A stretch of DNA of 64,000 nt, from the NCBI RefSeq assembly GCF_008806375.1, contig NZ_WAAT01000028.1:215278-279277 (forward strand). Direction: 5' to 3'. Below the pieces are notes generated by a model. It searched no databases. It was not told the origin of the DNA and saw only the letters and a list, made by a program, of their open reading frames with translations. Shown here piece by piece: positions 43,653 through 51,581 of this stretch. Both the position numbers and the translations under genes were made by a program. Source of the stretch: Pseudotamlana haliotis (GTDB lineage Bacteria > Bacteroidota > Bacteroidia > Flavobacteriales > Flavobacteriaceae). Each line of letters begins with the position of its first letter. Position 1 is the stretch's first letter.

Positions 43653-44831
43653 TTATTGCGGAAGAATAATGACTTCAACGGTATCACCTTCATTGATTTC
43701 TGAAACTTCACCAGGCATATGTACCAATGCGTTTGAAAGGGCAAATGTTTGAAGCATAGATGAATTTTGACCTTCTAAAATTTCAACTTGGTTTCCTTGG
43801 TGTATGGCTTTTAAAAATTGCGGACGGTCGCCACGTTTTTTAAAGCTGGAAACAGATGTTGCTTCAACTCTTGGGAGTTCTGTTTCCTCTCGATTCATTA
43901 AGTTTTGCAAAGCAATGTAAACGTACACATAGAAACAGGTGAGTGCCGCAGCAGGATTCCCCGGAAGGGCAAAAATTTGTGTGTCTTCTTTTTTTCCGTA
44001 GAATAAAGGTTTTCCAGGCTTTTGTTTTACCTTATAGAAAAGCTCCTTAACATTTAATTCGCTTAATGCTTTGCCAACAAAATCGTAATCACCTACCGAA
44101 ATTCCTCCTGTTATTAAGACCAGGTCATTGTCGTTTATGGCTGTTTCTAAAGTGGAAACGGTTTTATTGTAATCATCTTCAACTTTATATAATGTGATGT
44201 CGTAAAACTTCAAGTTATAAAGAGCGCTTAGAAGCATTCTTGAATTACTTTCGTAAATTTTTCCATGCGTGAGTGCTAGTCCGGGTTCAATAAGTTCGTT
44301 CCCTGTGGTTACCAGTGCAATATTTGGTTTTTTATAAACCGAAACTTCAGTGATTCCTAAAGATAAGAGGTAGCCAATGGCAGCGGGAGTGAGTTTCGTA
44401 CCTTTTTTTAAGGCCATGTCTCCGGTCTTAACTTGCTCGCCAAGCAGACGAATATTCAGCTCTAAATCAATTTGATGCTCGATGTCTATCGTTTTACCAT
44501 GATTTTGCACTTTTTCTTGCATCATTACGGCATTGGCAGAATCAGGAACGGCTGCTCCTGTAAAAATACGTACCGCTTCTCCTGGGTTTAATTGAAACTG
44601 TTGGCTATCACCAGCTTTAATTTCTCCTGTTAATTTATAAGATAGTTCATCATGAAGATTTAAGGCATAACCATCCATCGCTGATTGCCTAAACGGCGGC
44701 ATGTTAATGGGTGATTTTATGTCTTCAAATAGCAAATAACCACCAGCTTTTTCAACGGGTTTAATGCATTTTTCTACAAGTGGTTTTCTTTGGTTTTTTA
44801 CTCTAGAAATGGCTTCGGAAATAGAAATCAT
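43653..44831 (-). CDS. moeA: Molybdopterin molybdotransferase MoeA
   Basis: 392 aa. It inserts molybdate into adenylylated molybdopterin. The signatures are P-P-F-R-Q-S-A-M-D-G-Y-A near residue 45, I-F-T-G-A-A-V-P near 89, T-G-N-E-L near 177, and the MoCF motif T-G-G-I-S-V-G-D-Y-D near 246, with F-A-L-P-G-N-P near 300. It is the first gene of the minus-strand cofactor cluster; a TATATTTG box and an FNR-like inverted repeat lie in the 136-bp gap to napD. Confidence 0.96.
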   Translation of the reverse strand: MISISEAISRVKNQRKPLVEKCIKPVEKAGGYLLFEDIKSPINMPPFRQSAMDGYALNLHDELSYKLTGEIKAGDSQQFQLNPGEAVRIFTGAAVPDSANAVMMQEKVQNHGKTIDIEHQIDLELNIRLLGEQVKTGDMALKKGTKLTPAAIGYLLSLGITEVSVYKKPNIALVTTGNELIEPGLALTHGKIYESNSRMLLSALYNLKFYDITLYKVEDDYNKTVSTLETAINDNDLVLITGGISVGDYDFVGKALSELNVKELFYKVKQKPGKPLFYGKKEDTQIFALPGNPAAALTCFYVYVYIALQNLMNREETELPRVEATSVSSFKKRGDRPQFLKAIHQGNQVEILEGQNSSMLQTFALSNALVHMPGEVSEINEGDTVEVIILPQ

Positions 44832-44856
44832 GGTATTTGGCTTCGTTATGTCTGCG

Positions 44857-44864
44857 CAAATATA
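44857..44864 (-). promoter_or_regulatory. -7 promoter box for moeA
   Basis: The minus strand reads TATATTTG, a perfect TAnnTTTG, 25 bp upstream of the moeA ATG. No TTG lies at the usual -33 distance, as expected for an activator-dependent promoter. Confidence 0.55.
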
Positions 44865-44880
44865 GCGAATTCATTTTTTT

Positions 44881-44895
44881 TTGATATATGATCAA
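44881..44895. promoter_or_regulatory. FNR-like inverted repeat between moeA and napD
   Basis: TTGATATATGATCAA: half-sites TTGAT and ATCAA, identical to the FNR consensus half-sites, but with a 5-bp instead of 4-bp centre. Its centre is about 38-40 bp upstream of the inferred moeA start site and about 60 bp upstream of the inferred napD start site, close to the class II and class I positions of FNR activators. A gene for an FNR-like protein lies at 51.6 kb. Confidence 0.5.
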
Positions 44896-44934
44896 TGTCA
44901 GTTTATTCATTTTTTATTTAACATAATTTTATCA

Positions 44935-44942
44935 TATCTTTA
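44935..44942 (+). promoter_or_regulatory. Candidate -7 box for the nap operon
   Basis: TATCTTTA matches TAnnTTTG at all but the last base, 25 bp upstream of the napD ATG. Confidence 0.4.
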
Positions 44943-44967
44943 AAGAACTTAACAACAATTTAGGAAT

Positions 44968-45207
44968 ATGCCAATTAAAAGCTATTTAGCACATCCACAA
45001 GACGGTAAAAAGGCTGAACTACATGCCGCTTTAACCAATTTAAGTCACTGCGAAGTCATTCCGGCAGAGAACGAAGATTTACTTATAGTGGTTACTGATA
45101 CCAATGATATTTCAGAAGATAAAAATTTAAAAGAACAGATAGAATCTATTGCTAGTTTAAAACTTTTGGCAATGGTTTCTGGTTTTGACACACCTAAAAG
45201 CAATTAA
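44968..45207 (+). CDS. napD: NapD-like chaperone for the NapA signal peptide
   Basis: 79 aa. NapD binds the twin-arginine signal of NapA and helps cofactor loading before export. The short alpha/beta protein has L-T-N-L-S-H-C-E-V-I-P-A and I-A-S-L-K-L-L-A-M-V-S-G-F typical of the family. It is the first gene of the operon, and its stop is one base before the napA ATG. Confidence 0.85.
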   Translation: MPIKSYLAHPQDGKKAELHAALTNLSHCEVIPAENEDLLIVVTDTNDISEDKNLKEQIESIASLKLLAMVSGFDTPKSN

Positions 45208-45208
45208 T

Positions 45209-47536
45209 ATGTATACCTCGTTAACCAACAGACGTAGTTTTATTAAAAAAATGGCCATCATGTCAGCGATGACCGCGGCAGCAACCATGTTCCCAGGAAT
45301 CATATTTGCTGAAGAGCAGGAACGTGATTTAACTAATGGAGGCGATTTAGATTGGAAAAAAGGCCCTTGTCGTTTTTGTGGTGTAGGTTGTGGTGTTTTA
45401 ATAGGTGTTGATAAAGGAAAAGCTGTAGCGGTTAAGGGGGATCCTAATTCTTCTGTAAATAAAGGCTTGCTTTGTGTTAAGGGCTATCACCAAATTATGT
45501 GTATTCAAGCCGAAGACCGTTTAACCCATGCACTTGTTAAGAAAAATGGGAAATATGTGCAAATGCCTATTAGTGAGGCCTTAGACATTGTGGCTAATAA
45601 AATGAAGGAAACCATGGATACTCATGGTAAAGATTCTGTTGCTATGTACACCTCTGGGCAGTCAACAATTCCAGAAGGTTATGTAGCTTCTAAATTAATG
45701 AAGGGGGCTATAGGTTCTAATAATTTAGATTGTAATGCCCGTTTGTGTATGGCAAGTGCAGTTACTGGTTTTTTAACCAGTTTTGGTGCTGATGAACCTA
45801 TGGGCTGCTATGAAGATATCGATCACGCTGATTATTTTATCACTTGGGGTAATAATATGGCTGAAATGCACCCGGTTTTGTTCTCTAGAATGTTAGAGCA
45901 AAAAAATAGAAGAGGTGCTAAAATTATAGATTTTGCAACTAGAACAACACGTTCGAGTATGGCTTCAAATAAATCGATATTGTTTGAACCACAAACAGAT
46001 TTAGCGGTAGCCAATGCCATTTGTTATGAAATAATTAATCATGGTTGGGTCAATAAATATTTTGTTGAAAACCATGTGAATTTCAATAAAGGCTTAACCG
46101 ATATGGGCTATGGATTAGAAGATAATTACAGCTTTACCGATAAACCTACTCAAATTGATTTTGAAGCTTATAAAGACTTTTTAGAAGATTATACGCCAGA
46201 AAAAGTATCAAAATACTCTGGAGTATCAGTAAAAGATATTAAATATCTGGCTGAAATTTATGGCAATCCAAACACAAAAGTGGTTTCGTATTGGTGTATG
46301 GGTATGAACCAGCATACTCGAGGGACGTGGATTAACAATTTAGTTTATAATATTCATTTATTAACAGGTAAGATTTCGCAACCTGGAAACGGTCCATTTT
46401 CTTTAACAGGACAGCCGTCTGCTTGTGGAACTGCAAGAGAAGTAGGGACCTTTACTCATAAATTGCCACATGGTGTTGTTACTAATGCTAAAGACCGTGA
46501 AATGGCTGCTAAAATTTGGAAGGTTCCTGTGGAGCGCATTCCTTCTAAGCCAACCTATCACGCAACAGAAATGTTTAGAGCGGTAGATCGTGGCGATATT
46601 AAATTTATATGGACACAAGCTACAAATCCATTAGTTTCCTTGCCAAAAACAAGTCGTTACCGTCCAGGAATGCAAAAAGACTCTTGTTTTGTGGTGGTCT
46701 CTGATGTGTTTCCTACGCCAACTTCCGATGTGGCTGATGTTATTTTACCCGCATCTTGGCATATCGAAAAAGGTGGTTTATACGGTAATTCAGAGCGTAG
46801 AACTCAGTATTGGGAACAAATGGTGGAAGGTCCTGGTGATACCATGCCGGATGCCTGGATGTTTATCGAAGTAGCTAAACGTATGGGGTATGGTGAATTG
46901 TTTCCATATTCTAGAGAAAATCACGTTGAAGAGATTTTTAATGAGTACCGTCAGTTTCATGAAGGGGCTAAACACGGTATGGCACCTTTAGAGGTTTTGA
47001 AAAAGCAATCTGGCGCGATTTGGCCTTATGTGAATGGAAAGTCTACACAATGGCGTTTCAATGCAAAATATGATCCTGCTTGTACTAATGATAAAGATTT
47101 TCACTTTTACGGCAAACCAGATGGAAGAGCGGTGATTTGGCAACGGCCTTATGAACCAGCACCAGAGATTCCTGATGATGAATATCCTTTCTGGTTGAAT
47201 ACCGGACGTGTTATTGAGCATTGGCATACAGGGTCTATGACTCGAAGAATTCCTGTGCTTCACAAAGCCGTGCCTCATGCTTATGTTGAACTTCATCCCG
47301 ATGATGCCGAACGTTTAGGTATCGTTAATGGAGAAAAGCTTAAAGTGACTTCTAGAAGAGGCTCTTGTGTATTGCCAGCGGCAATTAATGAAAGAGGTTT
47401 GCCAACCAAAGGACAGGTTTTTGTACCGTTCTTTGATGAAAATATGTTAATTAACGATGTGACTTTAGATGCTTTTTGTCCGATTTCAAAAGAGCCAGAT
47501 TATAAAAAATGTGCGGTTAAAGTTGAAAAAGTTTAA
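45209..47536 (+). CDS. napA: Periplasmic nitrate reductase catalytic subunit
   Basis: 775 aa from the ATG at 45209. A Tat signal is visible (N-R-R-S-F-I-K-K, Arg8-Arg9, then a hydrophobic stretch). The [4Fe-4S] ligands are Cys54, Cys57, Cys61 and Cys89 (C-R-F-C-G-V-G-C). The molybdenum ligand is Cys180 in N-A-R-L-C-M-A-S-A-V, as in Nap rather than Asp-liganded Nar enzymes. The enzyme reduces nitrate to nitrite with bis-MGD molybdenum. An upstream ATG at 45185 would overlap napD and is not used. All key motifs are intact. Confidence 0.96.
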   Translation: MYTSLTNRRSFIKKMAIMSAMTAAATMFPGIIFAEEQERDLTNGGDLDWKKGPCRFCGVGCGVLIGVDKGKAVAVKGDPNSSVNKGLLCVKGYHQIMCIQAEDRLTHALVKKNGKYVQMPISEALDIVANKMKETMDTHGKDSVAMYTSGQSTIPEGYVASKLMKGAIGSNNLDCNARLCMASAVTGFLTSFGADEPMGCYEDIDHADYFITWGNNMAEMHPVLFSRMLEQKNRRGAKIIDFATRTTRSSMASNKSILFEPQTDLAVANAICYEIINHGWVNKYFVENHVNFNKGLTDMGYGLEDNYSFTDKPTQIDFEAYKDFLEDYTPEKVSKYSGVSVKDIKYLAEIYGNPNTKVVSYWCMGMNQHTRGTWINNLVYNIHLLTGKISQPGNGPFSLTGQPSACGTAREVGTFTHKLPHGVVTNAKDREMAAKIWKVPVERIPSKPTYHATEMFRAVDRGDIKFIWTQATNPLVSLPKTSRYRPGMQKDSCFVVVSDVFPTPTSDVADVILPASWHIEKGGLYGNSERRTQYWEQMVEGPGDTMPDAWMFIEVAKRMGYGELFPYSRENHVEEIFNEYRQFHEGAKHGMAPLEVLKKQSGAIWPYVNGKSTQWRFNAKYDPACTNDKDFHFYGKPDGRAVIWQRPYEPAPEIPDDEYPFWLNTGRVIEHWHTGSMTRRIPVLHKAVPHAYVELHPDDAERLGIVNGEKLKVTSRRGSCVLPAAINERGLPTKGQVFVPFFDENMLINDVTLDAFCPISKEPDYKKCAVKVEKV

Positions 47537-47538
47537 GG

Positions 47539-48243
47539 ATGAAAAAGAGATTGGGTATCATATCGTTTTTTGTAATTCTCTTTATAGCATTTATTGTTAT
47601 TTGGGGCTATAGTTATCAAGAAGGTTTGGAGGAGGCTTACGTGCCACTTGAACCCCAAGACAGGACCTACGCCATACCATCTGAACAAGGGGTGTTTAAG
47701 CGCGCAGAATATGCTTTAGATTATGCAAACATGCCTGTAGATGAAGCGCATCAGCGGTCTTTAGAAACGTATTATGATAATAGAGCGTTTCATGGGGCGC
47801 CGCCTAGTATTCCCCATCCTGTGGCGAATGAGCGTAGTATGGGGGAAAACGTGTGTTTAAAATGCCATCAAAATGGTGGTTTTGTAGATAAGTTTAGCGC
47901 CTATGCCCCAGTGACACCACATCCAGAATTAGTGAATTGCCGACAGTGTCACGTACCAGTACTCACCGAAAAATTATTTGTAGCCAACGATTTTAAAAAG
48001 GTTAAGGCTCCAGCGGCTGGTGTTGGTATGAACAATGCGCTTACCGGGAGTCCGCCAATAATTCCGCATCAAATTCAATTACATGAAAATTGTTTGGCCT
48101 GTCATGCGGGACCTGCAGCTCCAGAGGAAATAAGGGTCACACATCCCGAACGCGTAAACTGCCGCCAGTGTCATGTTCCTAATAATAAGGAGATGACCGA
48201 TATAGGAACTTTTAAAAGAATGCAAACTAATGAAGTGCAATAG
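47539..48243 (+). CDS. napB: NapB-like tetrahaem cytochrome c with internal duplication
   Basis: 234 aa with an N-terminal membrane segment or signal (residues 7-23). There are four CxxCH motifs at 106-110, 134-138, 185-189 and 208-212. The first pair sits in a NapB-like module (F-H-G-A-P-P-S-I-P-H ... C-L-K-C-H ... C-R-Q-C-H-V-P). The second pair is in a similar module (L-T-G-S-P-P-I-I-P-H ... C-L-A-C-H ... C-R-Q-C-H-V-P). Normal NapB has one such dihaem module. It most likely delivers electrons to NapA. The start is two bases after the napA stop. Confidence 0.85.
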   Translation: MKKRLGIISFFVILFIAFIVIWGYSYQEGLEEAYVPLEPQDRTYAIPSEQGVFKRAEYALDYANMPVDEAHQRSLETYYDNRAFHGAPPSIPHPVANERSMGENVCLKCHQNGGFVDKFSAYAPVTPHPELVNCRQCHVPVLTEKLFVANDFKKVKAPAAGVGMNNALTGSPPIIPHQIQLHENCLACHAGPAAPEEIRVTHPERVNCRQCHVPNNKEMTDIGTFKRMQTNEVQ

Positions 48244-48250
48244 AGATATT

Positions 48251-48859
48251 ATGAATAGAATCATTTATGGCTTTGTTTTTTTAATCTGCTGTTTCTCATG
48301 TAAGCATGGTGAAGGCAAATACCATGGTGTTATTGAAAAGATTAATGCCGAAGGTGAAAATTACCATGGTACATCGATTTCATCTGAAAAATATTTGGAC
48401 GGTATAGATATGGTTGAAATCACCGAAGGTGAACATACTTTTTTGATTCCAGAACGTAAAGGACAAATTAGATCTTATGCCTGTACAGAATGCCATTCCA
48501 AACCTTTAAGTGATATGCATACCGAAGGTGTTCAAAAGGCACACTGGGATATGAAGTTGGTACACGCCAATGAAAATGCTATGAATTGTATGACTTGTCA
48601 TAACCCAAATAATATGAACGAGTTAAAAAGTCTTACAGGTAATGATATAGATTTCAATAAGAGTTATCAGCTGTGTAGCCAGTGTCATAGTAAGCAATTT
48701 GAAGATTGGAAAGGTGGGGCGCATGGTAAACGTATTGGGGGCTGGGCGCCACCACGAGCAGCAATGACTTGTGTGAATTGTCATAATCCACATAAACCGG
48801 GCTTTGAGTCTAGATGGCCAGCACGATTTAATACGGTTACAGAAGAAGAAAGAAAATAG
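48251..48859 (+). CDS. Tetrahaem cytochrome c lipoprotein
   Basis: 202 aa from the ATG at 48251; the N-terminus M-N-R-I-I-Y-G-F-V-F-L-I-C-C-F-S-C is a lipoprotein signal with lipid-anchor Cys17. Four haem motifs are seen: C-T-E-C-H (78), C-M-T-C-H (113), C-S-Q-C-H (142), C-V-N-C-H (174), in the cytochrome c3/NapM-like style. It is a candidate electron bridge between the Fe-S/NrfD quinol module and NapB/NapA, standing in for the absent NapC. The gene lies 7 bp after the napB-like stop. Confidence 0.85.
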   Translation: MNRIIYGFVFLICCFSCKHGEGKYHGVIEKINAEGENYHGTSISSEKYLDGIDMVEITEGEHTFLIPERKGQIRSYACTECHSKPLSDMHTEGVQKAHWDMKLVHANENAMNCMTCHNPNNMNELKSLTGNDIDFNKSYQLCSQCHSKQFEDWKGGAHGKRIGGWAPPRAAMTCVNCHNPHKPGFESRWPARFNTVTEEERK

Positions 48860-48892
48860 AAAATAGTACGAAGATTTTAAAACATTTAAGAC

Positions 48893-50038
48893 ATGAGTAA
48901 AAAGTGGTTTTCTTTAAATTTTGGTAGAAATAACGAAACGCCTTCGGGGTCTGGGTCTTGTGGCTGCGGAAAAACCTCAGGTGGTTGTGGTTCGCACGCC
49001 ACGCCAGATACCGTCGATTCTGATGGTTACCAAATGACTGATGAAGAATTTGCTGAAGCGGCTATCAATGCTTCTATAGGAGAAGAAACCAAAAAAGACG
49101 GCTTTGATCAGGTTTTTGATGTGAAAATGGATAGACGAACCGCCTTTAAGAAATTAACTGCGAGTTTGCTTATTGGAGCAGGTGCTGTAAGTACATCATG
49201 TAGTGTGGTTAGTGGTGACGATAGCAAAGAAAAGGCGCAAATAGACTGGGAAGAGCAGTTTAAAGGCAACTATAAATTGATGTCTGATGATGAAAAAAGC
49301 GCCACTGTAGATCGCTTAATGCGCTCTTATGAATTAAGAACTGGAAAAAACATCAGTATGTCTTCTAAAAATGCTGAGGAAGATGTGTTGTTTGGTTATG
49401 CCTTTAATATTTCTAAGTGTCAAGGTTATATGGATTGCGTGAATGCCTGTGTTGAAGAGAATAATCAAGACCGTGATTCTGAGATGCAATACATTAGAAT
49501 TCATGAAATGAAAGACGGTCAAGGCTTTAATTTTAATGAAGCTGATGATAATTATTACCATGAAGTTCCTGCTGAAGGCCATTTTTACATGGGTACCCAG
49601 TGTTTTCATTGTGATAATCCACCTTGTGTTGAGGTTTGTCCGGTGCAAGCTACCTGGCGTGAAGATGATGGTCTCGTAGTGGTTGATTATGATTGGTGTG
49701 TAGGTTGTCGTTATTGTATGGCGGCTTGTCCTTATGATGGCCGACGCTTTAATTGGAGTAAACCTGAAGTGCCTGAAGCAGAAGTTAATCACAAGCAACA
49801 TTACTTAGGAAACCGCATGCGTAAGAAAGGGGTGATGGAAAAATGTACATTCTGTGTGCAACGCTCGCGAGCAGGTAAAAATCCAGCTTGTGTTGAAGCT
49901 TGCCCTACTGGAGCGCGAATTTTTGGAAATTTATTAGATCCTAAAAGTACGATTCGTTGGGTTTTAGAGAATAAGAAAGTCTTTAGACTGAAGGAAGATT
50001 TAGGTACAGAGCCTAAGTTCTGGTATTTTATGGATTAA
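48893..50038 (+). CDS. NrfC/NapG-like four-cluster Fe-S protein, Tat-exported
   Basis: 381 aa. Four [4Fe-4S] cysteine groups are visible: N-I-S-K-C-x3-M-D-C-V-N-A-C near residue 185, C-F-H-C-D-N-P-P-C-V-E-V-C-P near 240, W-C-V-G-C-R-Y-C-M-A-A-C-P near 270, and K-C-T-F-C-V-Q-R ... C-V-E-A-C-P near 320. A Tat motif D-R-R-T-A-F-K-K-L is at residues 80-88 with a lipobox-like Cys103. It is preceded by an unusual 80-residue N-terminal part with a Cys-rich patch (C-G-C-G ... C-G). It likely passes electrons from NrfD to the cytochromes. Confidence 0.88.
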   Translation: MSKKWFSLNFGRNNETPSGSGSCGCGKTSGGCGSHATPDTVDSDGYQMTDEEFAEAAINASIGEETKKDGFDQVFDVKMDRRTAFKKLTASLLIGAGAVSTSCSVVSGDDSKEKAQIDWEEQFKGNYKLMSDDEKSATVDRLMRSYELRTGKNISMSSKNAEEDVLFGYAFNISKCQGYMDCVNACVEENNQDRDSEMQYIRIHEMKDGQGFNFNEADDNYYHEVPAEGHFYMGTQCFHCDNPPCVEVCPVQATWREDDGLVVVDYDWCVGCRYCMAACPYDGRRFNWSKPEVPEAEVNHKQHYLGNRMRKKGVMEKCTFCVQRSRAGKNPACVEACPTGARIFGNLLDPKSTIRWVLENKKVFRLKEDLGTEPKFWYFMD

Positions 50039-50048
50039 GGTTGTTGAT

Positions 50049-50192
50049 ATGTTGAATCGTTTAACGGTTAAATCGGGAGTAACGGTTCAACAAATAAACA
50101 TTTACCAAAGAATTAATTGAGCTAATTTATTAGTTGAAAAGTTTAAAACTTAAGTCGATTAAAGAAATAAACGATTCAACGAATAAACATTA
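50049..50192. repeat. TTAAAC-family spacer repeat before nrfD-like gene
   Basis: The 175-bp spacer contains GTTGAATCGTTTAACGGTTA near 50046 and, inverted, AATAAACGATTCAACGAATA then AACATTAAA near 50168. These are the same units as at 38.0 and 41.3 kb and can pair across the spacer. Confidence 0.55.
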
Positions 50193-50213
50193 AATAATAG
50201 AATTATTAAAAAC

Positions 50214-51437
50214 ATGAGTGGATTTAAAGTTTTTACAAGTTTGGTTAAAGATAGTTTAGCGACAATAACTCGTGGGTCTTTAAGGTATCATATTTGGATG
50301 GGAGCGCTTACTTTTCTCATGTTGGTGGGGATGTATTGTTATTCCATTCAGTTGAGTGAAGGTTTGAGTGTAACAGGGATGACAGATCGTGTGAGCTGGG
50401 GACTTTATATTTCTAATTTTACTTTTTTAGTAGGTGTTGCGGCAGCAGCCGTTATGTTGGTGATGCCTACCTATGTGTTGCATGATGTAGATTTTAAACA
50501 GGCCGTTTTAATAGGTGAAGGGCTCGCAGTGGCGGCTTTGTTAATGTGTTTGGCTTTTGTAGTGGCCGATATGGGTGGACCTTCGGTGCTATGGCATATG
50601 ATACCAGGAATAGGCGTGTTTAATTTTCCAAACTCCATGCTAACTTGGGATGTTCTAGTACTTAATGGGTATCTGTTTTTGAATCTTACCATACCGTTAT
50701 ATATACTTTTTAGACATTATCAAGGTAAAGAAGCAAAGTCTAGTGTGTATGTGCCAGGAGCTATATTATCGGTGTTTTGGGCGGTTGGAATTCACTTAGT
50801 TACCGCTTTTTTATATCAAGGTTTGCAGGCGCGCCCGTTTTGGAATAATGCACTGTTAGGGCCGCGTTTCTTGGCTTCAGCCTTTGCGGCGGGACCTGCC
50901 CTTATTATTTTGGTTCTAGCAATTATAAGGAATTTTACAGAATTCAAAGTTCAAGATAAAACCCTTAGAAAGATTGCAATGGTCGTTACTGTTGCAGCTC
51001 AAATTAACTTAATCATGTTAATTTCAGAACTGTTTAAGGAATTTTACGCCCCTACACATCATAGTGAAAGTGCTTATTATTTATTTTTTGGTCTGCATGG
51101 GAAAGATGCTCTGTTGCCATGGATTTGGACTGCTATTCCGTTGAACGTCTTAGCAACTGTATTGCTTACTTTTCATAGGTTGAGAAATAATTTCACAATC
51201 CTTTATATCTGTTGTTTCTTTTTATTTATAGCTATCTGGATTGAAAAAGGCTTTGGTTTAATTGTTCCTGGTTTTATTCCTGGACCTTATGGTAAAATCG
51301 TAGAATATACGCCTACAGGAATAGAAATAGGAGTGACAATTGGTATTTGGGCCATGGGAGCCTTTGTCTTTACGATACTCGCTAAAACTGCTATTGGTAT
51401 TGAATTGGGGAAATTGAGATATAAGAAGAAAGCTTAA
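50214..51437 (+). CDS. nrfD: NrfD/PsrC-family membrane quinol-oxidising subunit
   Basis: 407 aa with about ten membrane segments (for example L-R-Y-H-I-W-M-G-A-L-T-F near residue 23, and G-V-T-I-G-I-W-A-M-G-A-F-V-F near the end). It has the Y-x-F-x-x-S-V/G-L-Y-I-S-N pattern (W-G-L-Y-I-S-N-F-T-F) of NrfD proteins. The family oxidises menaquinol at the periplasmic side and passes electrons to an NrfC-like partner. Together with the preceding Fe-S protein it can replace NapC or NapGH in this operon. A terminator-like hairpin follows. Confidence 0.9.
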   Translation: MSGFKVFTSLVKDSLATITRGSLRYHIWMGALTFLMLVGMYCYSIQLSEGLSVTGMTDRVSWGLYISNFTFLVGVAAAAVMLVMPTYVLHDVDFKQAVLIGEGLAVAALLMCLAFVVADMGGPSVLWHMIPGIGVFNFPNSMLTWDVLVLNGYLFLNLTIPLYILFRHYQGKEAKSSVYVPGAILSVFWAVGIHLVTAFLYQGLQARPFWNNALLGPRFLASAFAAGPALIILVLAIIRNFTEFKVQDKTLRKIAMVVTVAAQINLIMLISELFKEFYAPTHHSESAYYLFFGLHGKDALLPWIWTAIPLNVLATVLLTFHRLRNNFTILYICCFFLFIAIWIEKGFGLIVPGFIPGPYGKIVEYTPTGIEIGVTIGIWAMGAFVFTILAKTAIGIELGKLRYKKKA

Positions 51438-51469
51438 AATACTTCCTGATTTCGGAATATAAAGTCTAT

Positions 51470-51505
51470 AAAACATCAATTGAATAATTTCGGTTGGTGT
51501 TTTTT
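51470..51505 (+). terminator. Terminator of the nap operon
   Basis: AAACATCAA and TTGGTGTTT arms (one G-U pair) around a T-G-A-A-T-A-A-T-T-T-C-G-G loop, then a run of T, 33 bp past the nrfD-like stop. Confidence 0.65.
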
Positions 51506-51555
51506 ATTAGACTCCTAAAAATAAGTGATAGTTTTAAAAACTAAGTATTGTTACG

Positions 51556-51563
51556 TATTTTTG
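51556..51563 (+). promoter_or_regulatory. -7 promoter box for the FNR-like gene
   Basis: TATTTTTG matches TAnnTTTG, 18 bp upstream of the ATG at 51582. It excludes the longer frame that begins at 51525. Confidence 0.55.
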
Positions 51564-51581
51564 AGGAAATTAAATTTTATT

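Noticed and set aside
47539-48859. NapC or NrfH tetrahaem quinol dehydrogenase among the cytochromes
   Set aside because: The first protein has two NapB-like modules and the second is a soluble-type lipoprotein; neither has the NapC/NrfH N-terminal anchor followed by the family's haem spacing.
49334-49801. 155-codon frame opposite the NrfC-like gene
   Set aside because: Antisense shadow of a Cys-rich gene with clear function on the plus strand.
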